The notes beneath the pieces are model-generated. The model searched no databases. It saw nothing but the letters and a program-made list of their open reading frames with translations, and was not told where the DNA came from. The position numbers were made by a program, and so were the translations under genes. Shown here in pieces: positions 1-6,694 of a DNA stretch of 11,305 nt (its first letter is position 1; the number at the start of each line of letters is the position of its first letter). Source of the DNA: Fidelibacterota bacterium (GTDB lineage: Bacteria; Fidelibacterota; JAANXI01); assembly GCA_018263365.1 (NCBI GenBank), contig JAANXI010000044.1:1-11305 (forward strand), read 5' to 3'.

Positions 1-1
1 G

Positions 2-1717
2 TCAGCTGACAGATTAGAGGGGAGTGCGCCGTTTACCGTTTCATTTTTCTCCTCCGGTTCTGAGGATCCGGATGGTGAAATCAACCAGTATCACTGGGAT
101 TTTGACGACGGGGAAACCTCTGCAGAGCCGAACCCTGTTCATACTTTTTCGGATACCGGCTTTTATTATGTGCGGCTAAAAGTTATCGATGACGATGGAT
201 TCGCCCATCGGACCGTTTTGCGTATCCACGTTGAACGGGGCACTCATATTGTTGGCGGCGAGGTGGCAGGGCGGTGGACGGCTCCGGAGTCACCGTTTTT
301 TATCGATGGCGATGTGACAATTCCCGCCGGCGATACCTTAATTATTGACCCGGGCGTGCAGGTCGTGTTTACAGGTCAATATGCCTTTTCAGTGAGCGGC
401 TATTTAAGTGCATTTGGCTGGGGAGACAGCACCATTACATTCGCTCCGGAGGACAGTACCGGCTGGTGGGGCGGGTTACGCTTTCTTGAATCGCCGGATA
501 CCAGCGAATTGCGGCAGTGCATCATTGAGCGCGGAAGCGCTATCGGAACGGAACCGTACGACCGGGGCGGCGGAATTTATATCCAGGGAGCCAATCCGAG
601 GATTACCCACAGTATTATCCGGGAAAACCGCGCAAGTATGTACGGTGGAGGAATCTACTGCGAGGATGCCAGTCCATACATTGGAAATTGTACCGTAGAA
701 GCCAACTCTGTTTTCTACGGATCTTCCGGCGCTGGAGGAGGAATCTATACTATTAATTCCACACCCAACATTCTGGGATCACAGATCATCGATAATACTG
801 TTGGTCTTTCCGGCGGGTTTTCAACAGCAGATGGGTCAGGCGGGGGTGTATATCTTGAAAACTCCGATGCGATCCTGCCTTATAATCTGATTGCGGGAAA
901 TAGCGTGGAAGTAAGTGGGAATGTCGGGAGCTCTGCACAAGGAGGAGGTATCAGCGCGCTTCAATCCGACCTTGAGGTTATCAATAATACAATCAGTGGA
1001 AATATTACAACGATAAATGGGATTGCTGACACCGGGAGCGTGCTGTATCTTAGCGGTTCGTATCCCAAAATTTTTAATAGTATTCTCTGGGGCAATTCGT
1101 CAAGCCGGATCAAGATTGCCGATGCGAATGCCGACTCTCTTCTCATCGCCTTTTCTGATATAGAAGGTGGACAGGATTCCATTGACGCCGAGGGTGAATT
1201 TACGCTATTCTGGGAGCAGGGAAATATTTCCGAAAATCCACTGTTCATTGATCCTGGTAATGGTAACTACCATTTGGCAGAAGGGTCACCGTGTATTAAT
1301 AACGGAACCTCCTGGTTTGAATGGGAGGGCGAACTGCTCCTTTTTATCCCATCGATGAATTATGCAGGACCTGCACCGGATATGGGGGCTTTTGAATCTG
1401 ACGTGATTGATGCAATCGATACTCGGACAACGGCCCCGCAATCGCTCGAACTTTTCCAAAACTATCCGAATCCGTTTAATCCGGAGACCATTATTACGTA
1501 TGGGTTACCGCGAAAGATGTCTGTTCAACTAACAATTTATGATCTCGCCGGCCATACCGTCCGGGAACTCGTCAGCGAATATCAACAAGCCGGCTGGCAT
1601 CACATCCGCTGGAACGGGAGAGATAAATATGGCCGGTCAGTGTCAACAGGCGTCTATCTTTACCGGCTCCGGGCCGGTGAATATGAGAAGATCAGGAAAA
1701 TGATGTATGTGAAGTAG
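2..1717 (+). CDS. Secreted PKD / right-handed beta-helix protein with T9SS C-terminal sorting domain (5' partial)
   Basis: The reading frame is open to the left edge, so this is the last 571 residues of a longer protein. The GTG at 170 is an internal Val codon and not the start. Seen: residues about 9-66 form a PKD (Ig-like) domain with the typical WDFDDG core and an HTFSDTG strand. Residues about 85-415 are a parallel beta-helix with recurring GGGIY turns and NS.I..N rungs. Next come an NPLFIDP...SPCINNG capping segment and a PDMGAFE motif near 458-464. Residues about 482-571 carry NYPNPFNP, then YDLAGHTVRELV, then GVYLYRL. Known: this last module is the FlgD-like/Por-type C-terminal domain that directs proteins through T9SS across the outer membrane. 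Inferred: an extracellular or surface-attached protein, perhaps adhesive or carbohydrate-binding; no catalytic motif is visible. No convincing terminator follows it. Confidence 0.9.
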   Translation, partial: SADRLEGSAPFTVSFFSSGSEDPDGEINQYHWDFDDGETSAEPNPVHTFSDTGFYYVRLKVIDDDGFAHRTVLRIHVERGTHIVGGEVAGRWTAPESPFFIDGDVTIPAGDTLIIDPGVQVVFTGQYAFSVSGYLSAFGWGDSTITFAPEDSTGWWGGLRFLESPDTSELRQCIIERGSAIGTEPYDRGGGIYIQGANPRITHSIIRENRASMYGGGIYCEDASPYIGNCTVEANSVFYGSSGAGGGIYTINSTPNILGSQIIDNTVGLSGGFSTADGSGGGVYLENSDAILPYNLIAGNSVEVSGNVGSSAQGGGISALQSDLEVINNTISGNITTINGIADTGSVLYLSGSYPKIFNSILWGNSSSRIKIADANADSLLIAFSDIEGGQDSIDAEGEFTLFWEQGNISENPLFIDPGNGNYHLAEGSPCINNGTSWFEWEGELLLFIPSMNYAGPAPDMGAFESDVIDAIDTRTTAPQSLELFQNYPNPFNPETIITYGLPRKMSVQLTIYDLAGHTVRELVSEYQQAGWHHIRWNGRDKYGRSVSTGVYLYRLRAGEYEKIRKMMYVK

Positions 1718-1835
1718 AGATGAGGTTCCTTCTGGTAAAAAAATTATATGGCTATTAAGTTATCTCAGGAACATGGAGGAACGATCAGACATTTTTCCCC
1801 AATTTAATACATTGTAAACTCTTGTAATTTTTGAA

Positions 1836-1865
1836 TGTAGAGACGTTTCATGAACTGTCTCTACA
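1836..1865. repeat. Imperfect palindrome TGTAGAGAC / GTCTCTACA
   Basis: Nine perfectly complementary bases (1836-1844 with 1857-1865) surround a 12-base centre that itself contains TTCATGAA. I recall that palindromes with GTAGAGAC arms and a near-symmetric centre recur in intergenic DNA of cyanobacteria and some Bacteroidota, so this may be a dispersed REP-like unit. No T-run follows, so a terminator role is unlikely. Only one copy lies in the window. Confidence 0.6.
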
Positions 1866-1979
1866 GAATAAGAGACCGGGACTCGCTCCGAATTTTCCCC
1901 TGGTGTTCTGACATCCTGAGTAAGCTTAATAGTCACAAAAAATTATTCCATTGGAACGATTTGCACCGTCGGTGTATGA

Positions 1980-2180
1980 AGCGAATTTCTCTGGAATAAC
2001 CTGATAGCGATACGTGCCGGATATATTTCCCTCTTCAAACAGGCCGCAGAAGAAGGGCTGACACTTGGCTTTGGTTTGCAGTTTAGGCTTGGCCAGTACA
2101 CTACTCGAATTGACTACAGTTACATGGATTATCAGCGGTTCAGCGGTGTGTCGCGATATGAATTAGGTATTCAGTTTTAG
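1980..2180 (+). pseudogene. 3' remnant of a PorV/PorQ-like outer-membrane beta-barrel gene
   Basis: The frame ending in TAG at 2178-2180 reads FLWNNLIAIRAGY, then EEGLTLGFGLQFRL, then IDYSYMDYQRFSGVSRYELGIQF and stop. Known: this order (W-N-N-L-x-A-x-RAGY, a glycine-rich amphipathic strand, an aromatic DY.Y.D..RF..V strand and a terminal Phe) is how PorV and related UPF0164-type barrels end. Seen: an in-frame TGA at 1977-1979 closes the frame upstream, no start codon or ribosome site precedes it, and only about 66 codons remain of a family that normally exceeds 300. Upstream of the stop the same frame reads TVGV, which could correspond to the preceding strand, so a nonsense mutation plus 5' loss is likely. 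PorV-type proteins act in T9SS, the route predicted for the adjacent beta-helix protein. The family call is by motif resemblance only. Confidence 0.6.
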
Positions 2181-2256
2181 GTGGATTACGATCGAACGAA
2201 ATTCCATTAAGGCTCAATAATAAAAATTTTAGTTATTTGATAGTGAAACGAAAATG

Positions 2257-2280
2257 CGGTATCCGATTCCCCGGTATCCG
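2257..2280. repeat. Short direct repeat CGGTATCCG
   Basis: Two exact 9-base copies (2257-2265 and 2272-2280) lie six bases apart in AT-rich spacer DNA. This could be chance or a small duplication. No function is suggested. Confidence 0.4.
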
Positions 2281-2360
2281 GATATTACCTATATTTGACA
2301 AAAATTGGATACGATTGACTATTTTTACCGGATCCTTTACAGATAAATGCAGCCTTCTAT

Positions 2361-2389
2361 AAAAGAAAAAACCCGCTCAAACGGGTTTT
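2361..2389 (-). terminator. Rho-independent terminator of tRNA-Pro
   Basis: On the minus strand AAAACCCG and CGGGTTTT form an 8-bp stem (arms 2382-2389 and 2368-2375) around a six-base loop. A T-rich tract follows, read from 2370 down to 2361. It begins just beyond the 3' end of the tRNA, which places it as that gene's terminator. Confidence 0.85.
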
Positions 2390-2395
2390 CGTCTG

Positions 2396-2470
2396 TCGGG
2401 GCACCCAGATTCGAACTGGGGACCTCCTGCTCCCAAAGCAGGCGCGCTAACCGGACTGCGCTATGCCCCG
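2396..2470 (-). tRNA. tRNA-Pro (anticodon UGG)
   Basis: Read on the minus strand this folds as a full 75-base cloverleaf. The acceptor stem is CGGGGCA/TGCCCCG with discriminator A. The D stem is GCGC/GCGC, the anticodon stem CCTGC/GCAGG, and the anticodon loop TTTGGGA has TGG in the centre. The variable loop is five bases, and the T stem CCCAG/CTGGG encloses TTCGAAT. UGG reads proline CCN codons. The sequence after the discriminator is CAG, so CCA is not encoded and must be added after transcription. The gene stands alone between its own promoter (2494-2522) and terminator (2361-2389), opposite to its neighbours. Confidence 0.97.
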
Positions 2471-2493
2471 ATCAAGTCGTTAAAAAGCATGAA

Positions 2494-2522
2494 AAAGTAG
2501 ACCCGATGGTAGTCATTGTCAA
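2494..2522 (-). promoter_or_regulatory. Sigma70-type promoter of tRNA-Pro
   Basis: On the minus strand a perfect TTGACA (2517-2522) is followed after 17 bases by TACTTT (2494-2499). Transcription would start near 2487, about 17 bases before the mature tRNA end at 2470. The -35 and spacing are ideal; the -10 is a moderate match. Confidence 0.75.
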
Positions 2523-2547
2523 GATAAAACCGGAGTGCAGTGTTTCC

Positions 2548-2608
2548 GTGTTAATGTGTTAATGTGTTAAAGTGTTACTGTGGTCAGGTGTCATGAGTCC
2601 AGAGTCCA
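2548..2608 (+). repeat. Composite array: GTGTTNNN octamers followed by GAGTCCA heptamers
   Basis: Four octamers in exact 8-base register (GTGTTAAT, GTGTTAAT, GTGTTAAA, GTGTTACT; 2548-2579) are followed by two degenerate ones (GTGGTCAG, GTGTCATG). Two perfect heptamers, GAGTCCA at 2595-2601 and 2602-2608, come next, overlapping the last octamer by a base. A second array of the same design, in the opposite orientation, lies at 6770-6840. Confidence 0.8.
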
Positions 2609-2629
2609 CGGTCTCCGCTTCCAAACTCC

Positions 2630-2643
2630 TCCGCCGCGGCGGA
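2630..2643. repeat. Perfect 14-base GC-rich palindrome
   Basis: TCCGCCGCGGCGGA reads identically on both strands. It could be an operator-like site or part of a dispersed repeat. Nothing in the window identifies a binding protein. Confidence 0.55.
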
Positions 2644-2730
2644 CACCGGTCTCCTGCTTTCTATGCAATACGCACTACGTAATACTAACCAGTCTCCGTT
2701 TTCGAAAGGTTTCCCCTGATAACCAGTCTT

Positions 2731-2774
2731 ATCCGCGGTCATCTGCCAAATCTGCGTTCCCCGACTTGTCGGGG
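2731..2774. repeat. ATCTGCG-type degenerate repeat and adjacent CCCCGA/TCGGGG hairpin
   Basis: Three related segments begin ATCCGCGG, ATCTGCC and ATCTGCG at intervals of about ten bases. The run ends in a hairpin with a 6-bp stem (2759-2764 with 2769-2774) and a CTTG loop. No T-run follows the hairpin, so it is not a standard terminator. I interpret this as spacer repeat DNA. Confidence 0.5.
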
Positions 2775-2805
2775 ACAGCGTGCTATTCGTCTCAGACGAA
2801 ACCCC

Positions 2806-2834
2806 TTGAGAACCACCGATCCCGGTTCTAAATT
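2806..2834 (+). promoter_or_regulatory. Candidate promoter of the lptF gene run
   Basis: TTGAGA (2806-2811) and TAAATT (2829-2834) are separated by 17 bases, matching the sigma70 consensus at 5/6 and 4/6 positions. The ATG of lptF lies only eight bases after the -10, so the transcript would start at or beside the start codon. That fits the lack of a Shine-Dalgarno sequence there. Confidence 0.4.
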
Positions 2835-2842
2835 CATCAGCT

Positions 2843-4249
2843 ATGAAAATTCTTTATCGGTATATTCTGAAGGAACATCTGCCGCCGTTTTTTATTGCTA
2901 TGGGAGTCCTGACCTTCCTGTTCCTGGCCAATTTTATTGTCAAATCCATCGATAAAATCCTTGGAAAGGGGCTCTCCTTCTGGATAATTCTCGAATACAT
3001 TTTCCTGAATCTGATGTGGATTCTGGCGCTGTCAATTCCGATGGCGGTGCTCGTGGCCATTCTCATGTCCTACGGCCGGATGAGCGCCGACAATGAAATC
3101 AACGCCATGCGGACATCCGGCATCAGTTTTTTCTCTATTATTCAACCGTCGCTGGTATTCGGTGTTCTCGTCTGCGCCGGCCTGATCTATTTCAACAATA
3201 ATATCCTGCCGGATTTCAATCACAAAGCACGGCTGCTTGGTTCGGACATTCACCGCAAAAAGCCGGACCTCTCTATCGAGCCGGGATACTTTATCACCGA
3301 TCTGCCGAAATACAGCCTGCTGGTCAAAGATAAAAAGGACGGGATGCTGCTCGATGTACTCATTTACAGCAAGAATACCCAAAACAATGATGTACAGACG
3401 ACCATCAAGGCCGAGCAGGGCTCGCTATCTGTAGAAGGCAATAATATTGTGATGACGCTCTTCGACGGGGAAATCCATGAGCTGGAAACGGAGGAGTTTT
3501 CAGACTACCGTCGTATTGATTTTAAGAAGCATATTTTGACGATACCGGCCACGGGGATGGTGCTGGAGCGGCACGAAGCCGGTCGTCGGGGCGACCGGGA
3601 AATGAGTTCGGCAATGATGCTGGAGCGCGTGGAGGAAATCCGGGGAAAATACCAGAAAACGCAGGACGAGATCAAAGATAATCTCCGGGATAAACTCCGG
3701 ATGGATACCACTCAGACGAGCAAAGAGTTTTTAAACTCCCTCACCAAAATGCAGCCGGATTCCGTGCTCACCATGCTTCCGGATTCTATTACAGAGAAGT
3801 CCTCCGAACGTCGGCGGGTACGGCGTGATATTCGGGGGGGCCTCCAGCGGATCAGTACGCAGATGAATCTTGCCGAAAGCTATAAGCGGCAGATCTATAA
3901 ATATCTCGTAGAGGTGCACAAAAAATACTCGATTCCGGTGGCATGTATAGTATTTGTGCTGATTGGCGCGCCGCTCGGTATTATGGCTCGGCACGGCGGA
4001 CTGGCAGTGGGGGCGGGGTTCAGCCTGGTGTTTTTTCTTGTGTATTGGGCGGGACTAATCGGCGGGGAAGAGCTGGCCGACCGGCTGATGGTTACGCCAT
4101 TTTGGGCGATGTGGACCCCAAACATCATCGTTGGAATTATCGGGATTATTTTAACGTACCGTACCGTGCATGAACGAAGTTCGCTGAACTGGTCGTGGCT
4201 GGTGAAGTTACGCCGAAACGAGGAGGATACTACCTCAGATGAAGAATAA
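2843..4249 (+). CDS. lptF: LptF/LptG-family LPS export permease (YjgP/YjgQ)
   Basis: Predicted inner-membrane permease of the Lpt system, which with LptB ATPase extracts lipopolysaccharide and passes it to the periplasmic bridge. The 468-residue protein has three N-terminal membrane segments (about 15-35, 50-75, 97-118). The conserved cytoplasmic coupling segment SADNEINAMRTSGISF sits between TM2 and TM3. A periplasmic beta-jellyroll (about 140-240) and three C-terminal membrane segments (about 362-382, 386-406, 420-440) follow. A charged, probably coiled segment at about 243-350 separates jellyroll and TM4. It makes the protein roughly 100 residues longer than E. coli LptF, as is common in the Bacteroidota-like group. 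The ATG has no clear Shine-Dalgarno; it is the first Met before the hydrophobic segment. The 3' end overlaps the next gene by 11 bases. LptF versus LptG cannot be settled from sequence alone, and no partner permease is nearby. Confidence 0.9.
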   Translation: MKILYRYILKEHLPPFFIAMGVLTFLFLANFIVKSIDKILGKGLSFWIILEYIFLNLMWILALSIPMAVLVAILMSYGRMSADNEINAMRTSGISFFSIIQPSLVFGVLVCAGLIYFNNNILPDFNHKARLLGSDIHRKKPDLSIEPGYFITDLPKYSLLVKDKKDGMLLDVLIYSKNTQNNDVQTTIKAEQGSLSVEGNNIVMTLFDGEIHELETEEFSDYRRIDFKKHILTIPATGMVLERHEAGRRGDREMSSAMMLERVEEIRGKYQKTQDEIKDNLRDKLRMDTTQTSKEFLNSLTKMQPDSVLTMLPDSITEKSSERRRVRRDIRGGLQRISTQMNLAESYKRQIYKYLVEVHKKYSIPVACIVFVLIGAPLGIMARHGGLAVGAGFSLVFFLVYWAGLIGGEELADRLMVTPFWAMWTPNIIVGIIGIILTYRTVHERSSLNWSWLVKLRRNEEDTTSDEE

Positions 4250-4760
4250 TATCCGACCCTTTGAGAACACCCATCCCTCGCTGGGAAGGAATATATTTAT
4301 TGCGCCGTCGGCCGAAATTATCGGCGATGTAACCATCGGTGATGAGAGCAGTGTCTGGTTCCAGTCGTTGCTACGCGGCGATATCAACTCCATCCGGATC
4401 GGCAGCCGGACAAACCTCCAGGACGGCACGATCGTCCATGTGGACTATGAAATCAATGATGTGCAGATCGGGGACGAAGTGACCATCGGTCACCGGGCGG
4501 TAATTCACGGTTGTCGAATCCATGACCGGTGTCTGATTGGCATGAACGCGACAATCCTGAGCGGAGCAGAAATCCATACCGGTGCAATCGTCGCTGCCGG
4601 GGCTCTCGTGCGCGAGGGTCAGGAGGTTCCGGAACGGACGCTGGTTGCCGGTGTACCGGCGGAACCGATCCGCGAAATCACTGCTGGTGAGTGGGATACG
4701 ATTATCAATTCAGCGGCGCATTATGTACATTATGGCCGGAAATATTTGGGTGAGGATTGA
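4239..4760 (+). CDS. Gamma-carbonic-anhydrase-family protein (left-handed beta-helix)
   Basis: A 173-residue hexapeptide-repeat protein of the YrdA/PaaY/gamma-CA type, normally a cytoplasmic trimer. Family members hydrate CO2 or are structural or acyl-transferase-like relatives. Seen: [LIV]-G-x-x-x repeats run from about 15 to 135 (IAPSAEIIGDVTIGDESSVW and onward), followed by a C-terminal helix. The zinc ligands of archaeal Cam appear conserved as His67, His85 and His90, and so do the RGD (46-48) and QD (61-62) residues, so metal binding is likely. The long acidic loop of true Cam is absent, which makes real carbonic anhydrase activity uncertain. The ATG lies inside the end of lptF, and AGGAGG is about 12 bases upstream, so translation is probably coupled. 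The family call is strong; the biochemical activity is not. Confidence 0.92.
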   Translation: MKNNIRPFENTHPSLGRNIFIAPSAEIIGDVTIGDESSVWFQSLLRGDINSIRIGSRTNLQDGTIVHVDYEINDVQIGDEVTIGHRAVIHGCRIHDRCLIGMNATILSGAEIHTGAIVAAGALVREGQEVPERTLVAGVPAEPIREITAGEWDTIINSAAHYVHYGRKYLGED

Positions 4761-4835
4761 CCGTAAACCCGGAACGGACACCGGAAAAATATCATTGGAA
4801 TAACCGATTGAAGATCGCAAAAAGGATGTCCATAT

Positions 4836-5372
4836 ATGCCAGAAACAAATCTGTTGCTCACGGGCCAGCCCGGGAGCGGAAAGACGACACTCATAAAAAA
4901 TGTACTCGAGGACATAGATTACTCAGTTGGTGGTTTCTTTTCCAATGAGATGCGGCGGGGAAACCAGCGCGTCGGCTTTACGCTGGAAACGCTTGACGGC
5001 CGCCGCGGCATCCTTGCCCACATGGATCTGGGGACGGAACATCGTATCGGCAAGTACTATGTGGACGTTGCCAGCCTGGAGAAGGTCGGCGTGAAGGCTC
5101 TGGAAGATGCCCTAAAAACCAAACAGGTCATCGCCGTCGATGAGATCGGGAAAATGGAACTCCTGTCGGAGCAATTTCGGACGGTATTGCAGCAGTTACT
5201 TGAAAGCCCCAAACCACTTATCGGCACGATCATGCAGGGAAAAAACGAGGTAACCGATGCCATCAAAGAGCGGGAAGATGTTGCCGTATTCCACGTAAAC
5301 GAAGAGACCCGCGCCTACCTGCAGAACGAAATTTTCCTTCGATTACAGCGACTCGTCGAACCGACAAACTGA
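4836..5372 (+). CDS. THEP1-type nucleoside-triphosphatase (NTPase_1 family)
   Basis: A 178-residue P-loop NTPase resembling THEP1 of Aquifex/Thermotoga and human NTPCR, which hydrolyse several NTPs slowly; the cellular role is unclear. Seen: Walker A GQPGSGKTT at 10-18, the family segment GGFFSNEMRRGNQRVGF at about 32-48, and an H-M-D-L-G-T turn at 62-67. Walker B VIAVDEIGKMEL is at 98-109, and PLIGTIM at 127-133 is typical of the fourth strand. Length is normal for the family. The start is supported by AAGGA about eight bases upstream. The 75-base gap after the carbonic-anhydrase-like gene holds no visible terminator, and the phosphorylase follows after 11 bases. It may therefore be co-transcribed with a nucleoside-salvage enzyme, which fits a nucleotide-related role by context only. 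Confidence 0.9.
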   Translation: MPETNLLLTGQPGSGKTTLIKNVLEDIDYSVGGFFSNEMRRGNQRVGFTLETLDGRRGILAHMDLGTEHRIGKYYVDVASLEKVGVKALEDALKTKQVIAVDEIGKMELLSEQFRTVLQQLLESPKPLIGTIMQGKNEVTDAIKEREDVAVFHVNEETRAYLQNEIFLRLQRLVEPTN

Positions 5373-5383
5373 ACAGAGATCCT

Positions 5384-6694
5384 ATGATTCCATACGAAAT
5401 TATTGAGAAGAAGCAGAACGGCCATCAGCTGTCCAAAGATGAAATTCAAGTCATGGTGCGCGGTTTTACAGACGGGACAATTCCGGATTATCAGATTTCG
5501 GCCTGGCTCATGGCGATCTATTTCCAGGGCTTTTCCACGGAAGAGACAGCCGTCCTCGTCGATACGATGCTCCATTCCGGCGAACGGATCGATCTGTCCG
5601 AGCTGACCGGGTACAAAGCGGATAAGCACAGCACCGGCGGCGTGGGCGACAAGGTGAGCCTCATCCTCGGCCCGCTCGTTGCGGCAGCCGGCGTGCAAAT
5701 ACCCATGATTTCCGGCCGCGGGCTTGGCCACACTGGCGGCACGCTGGACAAGCTGGAATCCATCCCAAATTTTACCACGGATTATACCATTGATAAATTT
5801 AAGCAACAGGTTGCGGACATCGGCCTGTGCATTATGAGCCAGAATAATAATATCGTTCCGGCGGATAAGAAGATGTACGCCCTCCGGGATGTCACTGCTA
5901 CCGTCAAATCTATTCCGCTGATTTGCGGCTCCATTATGAGCAAAAAGATTGCAGAAGGCATTGACGGGTTGGTGCTGGATGTAAAAACAGGGCGGGGTGC
6001 ATTTATCTCGGAATATGAACAGACAAAAGAGTTGGCACAAAAATTAGTCGCCATCGGAAGAGAGTTCGACCTGGATGTGAGGGCAATAATCACCGATATG
6101 AATCAGCCGCTTGGCTCCGAAATCGGCAACTGGAACGAGGTAGTTGAGTCCATAGATTGTCTCAAGGGCAATGGCCCGGATAATCTCATGGAAGTCACCA
6201 TGGAGTTGAGCGTGGCGATGGTTGTGATGGCAGGCAAAGCCGGGACGGATGAAGAAGCGAAAGGTATTTTGCGGGAGAAGATTGAGAACGGACAAGCACT
6301 GGAAAAATTCTACGAATTTGTGGAAGCGCAGCAAGGCGATGTGGACAGTGTGCAGAATTTGGAGAAATATCCCAAGTCAAAGTACATCGAAGAAATCCGC
6401 TCACCAGAAGAGGGGATAGTGCAGGAAATTGACAGCTACAAACTGGGCATGACCAGCGTACAGCTCGGAGCGGGCCGTCTGCAGATGGGCGACGAACTCG
6501 ATCCGAAAGCCGGGATCTCACTCCGGCAAAAAGTGGGCGATTCCGTTAAGTCCAATGAAGCGTTGGCAACAATCATGACCGAAAAAGAAGATGTACTGGA
6601 GCGGGCGAAAAGTTCAGTGCTCGAAGCGTTTAGCCTTGGAGAAGGGCAAGTCACCCCGCCGACCATGATTCACGAGAGTATTTCGTCATATTGA
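5384..6694 (+). CDS. pdp: Pyrimidine-nucleoside phosphorylase
   Basis: Catalyses reversible phosphorolysis of uridine, deoxyuridine and thymidine to the base and (deoxy)ribose-1-phosphate in cytoplasmic pyrimidine salvage. The 436-residue length is standard for Pdp/DeoA. Seen: an N-terminal helical domain, phosphate-binding KHSTGGVGDKVSL at 81-93, and the family signature SGRGLGHTGGTLDKLE at 110-125. Arg168, Ser183 and Lys187 have the same spacing as the substrate-binding R-S-K set of E. coli thymidine phosphorylase. The C-terminal PYNP domain runs from about 345 on. It resembles Bacillus Pdp closely at the N terminus (KKQNG, YTDG/FTDG-x-IPDYQ), so Pdp is preferred over strictly thymidine-specific DeoA; specificity cannot be proven here. 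The start has only a weak AGAG upstream, and it is the last gene of the run. Confidence 0.95.
   Translation: MIPYEIIEKKQNGHQLSKDEIQVMVRGFTDGTIPDYQISAWLMAIYFQGFSTEETAVLVDTMLHSGERIDLSELTGYKADKHSTGGVGDKVSLILGPLVAAAGVQIPMISGRGLGHTGGTLDKLESIPNFTTDYTIDKFKQQVADIGLCIMSQNNNIVPADKKMYALRDVTATVKSIPLICGSIMSKKIAEGIDGLVLDVKTGRGAFISEYEQTKELAQKLVAIGREFDLDVRAIITDMNQPLGSEIGNWNEVVESIDCLKGNGPDNLMEVTMELSVAMVVMAGKAGTDEEAKGILREKIENGQALEKFYEFVEAQQGDVDSVQNLEKYPKSKYIEEIRSPEEGIVQEIDSYKLGMTSVQLGAGRLQMGDELDPKAGISLRQKVGDSVKSNEALATIMTEKEDVLERAKSSVLEAFSLGEGQVTPPTMIHESISSY

Larger units (their letters stand above)
1718..2395. other. Gene-poor spacer between the beta-helix gene and tRNA-Pro
   Basis: This 678-base, relatively AT-rich stretch holds no intact gene. 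It contains a 30-base palindrome at 1836-1865, the decayed 3' end of a PorV-like barrel gene up to 2180, a 9-base direct repeat (CGGTATCCG) at 2257 and 2272, and the terminator of the minus-strand tRNA at its right end. The remainder, especially 1718-1835 and 2181-2250, shows nothing recognisable. The overall picture is of eroding former coding DNA. Confidence 0.7.
2471..2842. other. Repeat-rich spacer between tRNA-Pro and lptF
   Basis: This 372-base stretch has no credible gene; the small open frames in it lack start signals and protein-like composition. From left to right it holds the tRNA-Pro promoter, a GTGTTNNN octamer array with two GAGTCCA heptamers, and a 14-base GC palindrome (2630-2643). 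An ATCTGCG-type degenerate repeat (2731-2757), a CCCCGA/TCGGGG hairpin (2759-2774) and a possible lptF promoter (2806-2834) follow. Confidence 0.7.

Noticed and set aside
2295..2325. Plus-strand promoter-like TTGACA (2295-2300) with TATTTT (2320-2325)
   Set aside because: The spacer is 19 bases, the region is AT-rich, and the only downstream feature is the antisense of tRNA-Pro; there is no gene for it to drive.
2347..2562. Plus-strand open frame of 71 codons
   Set aside because: It reads through the antisense of tRNA-Pro and its terminator; the protein-like GAPRFELGTS segment is the usual artefact of translating a tRNA complement.
5315..6040. Minus-strand open frame of 241 codons
   Set aside because: It lies antisense to the intact pdp and the 3' end of the NTPase gene, has no recognisable domain, and is explained by GC-biased third positions of those genes.
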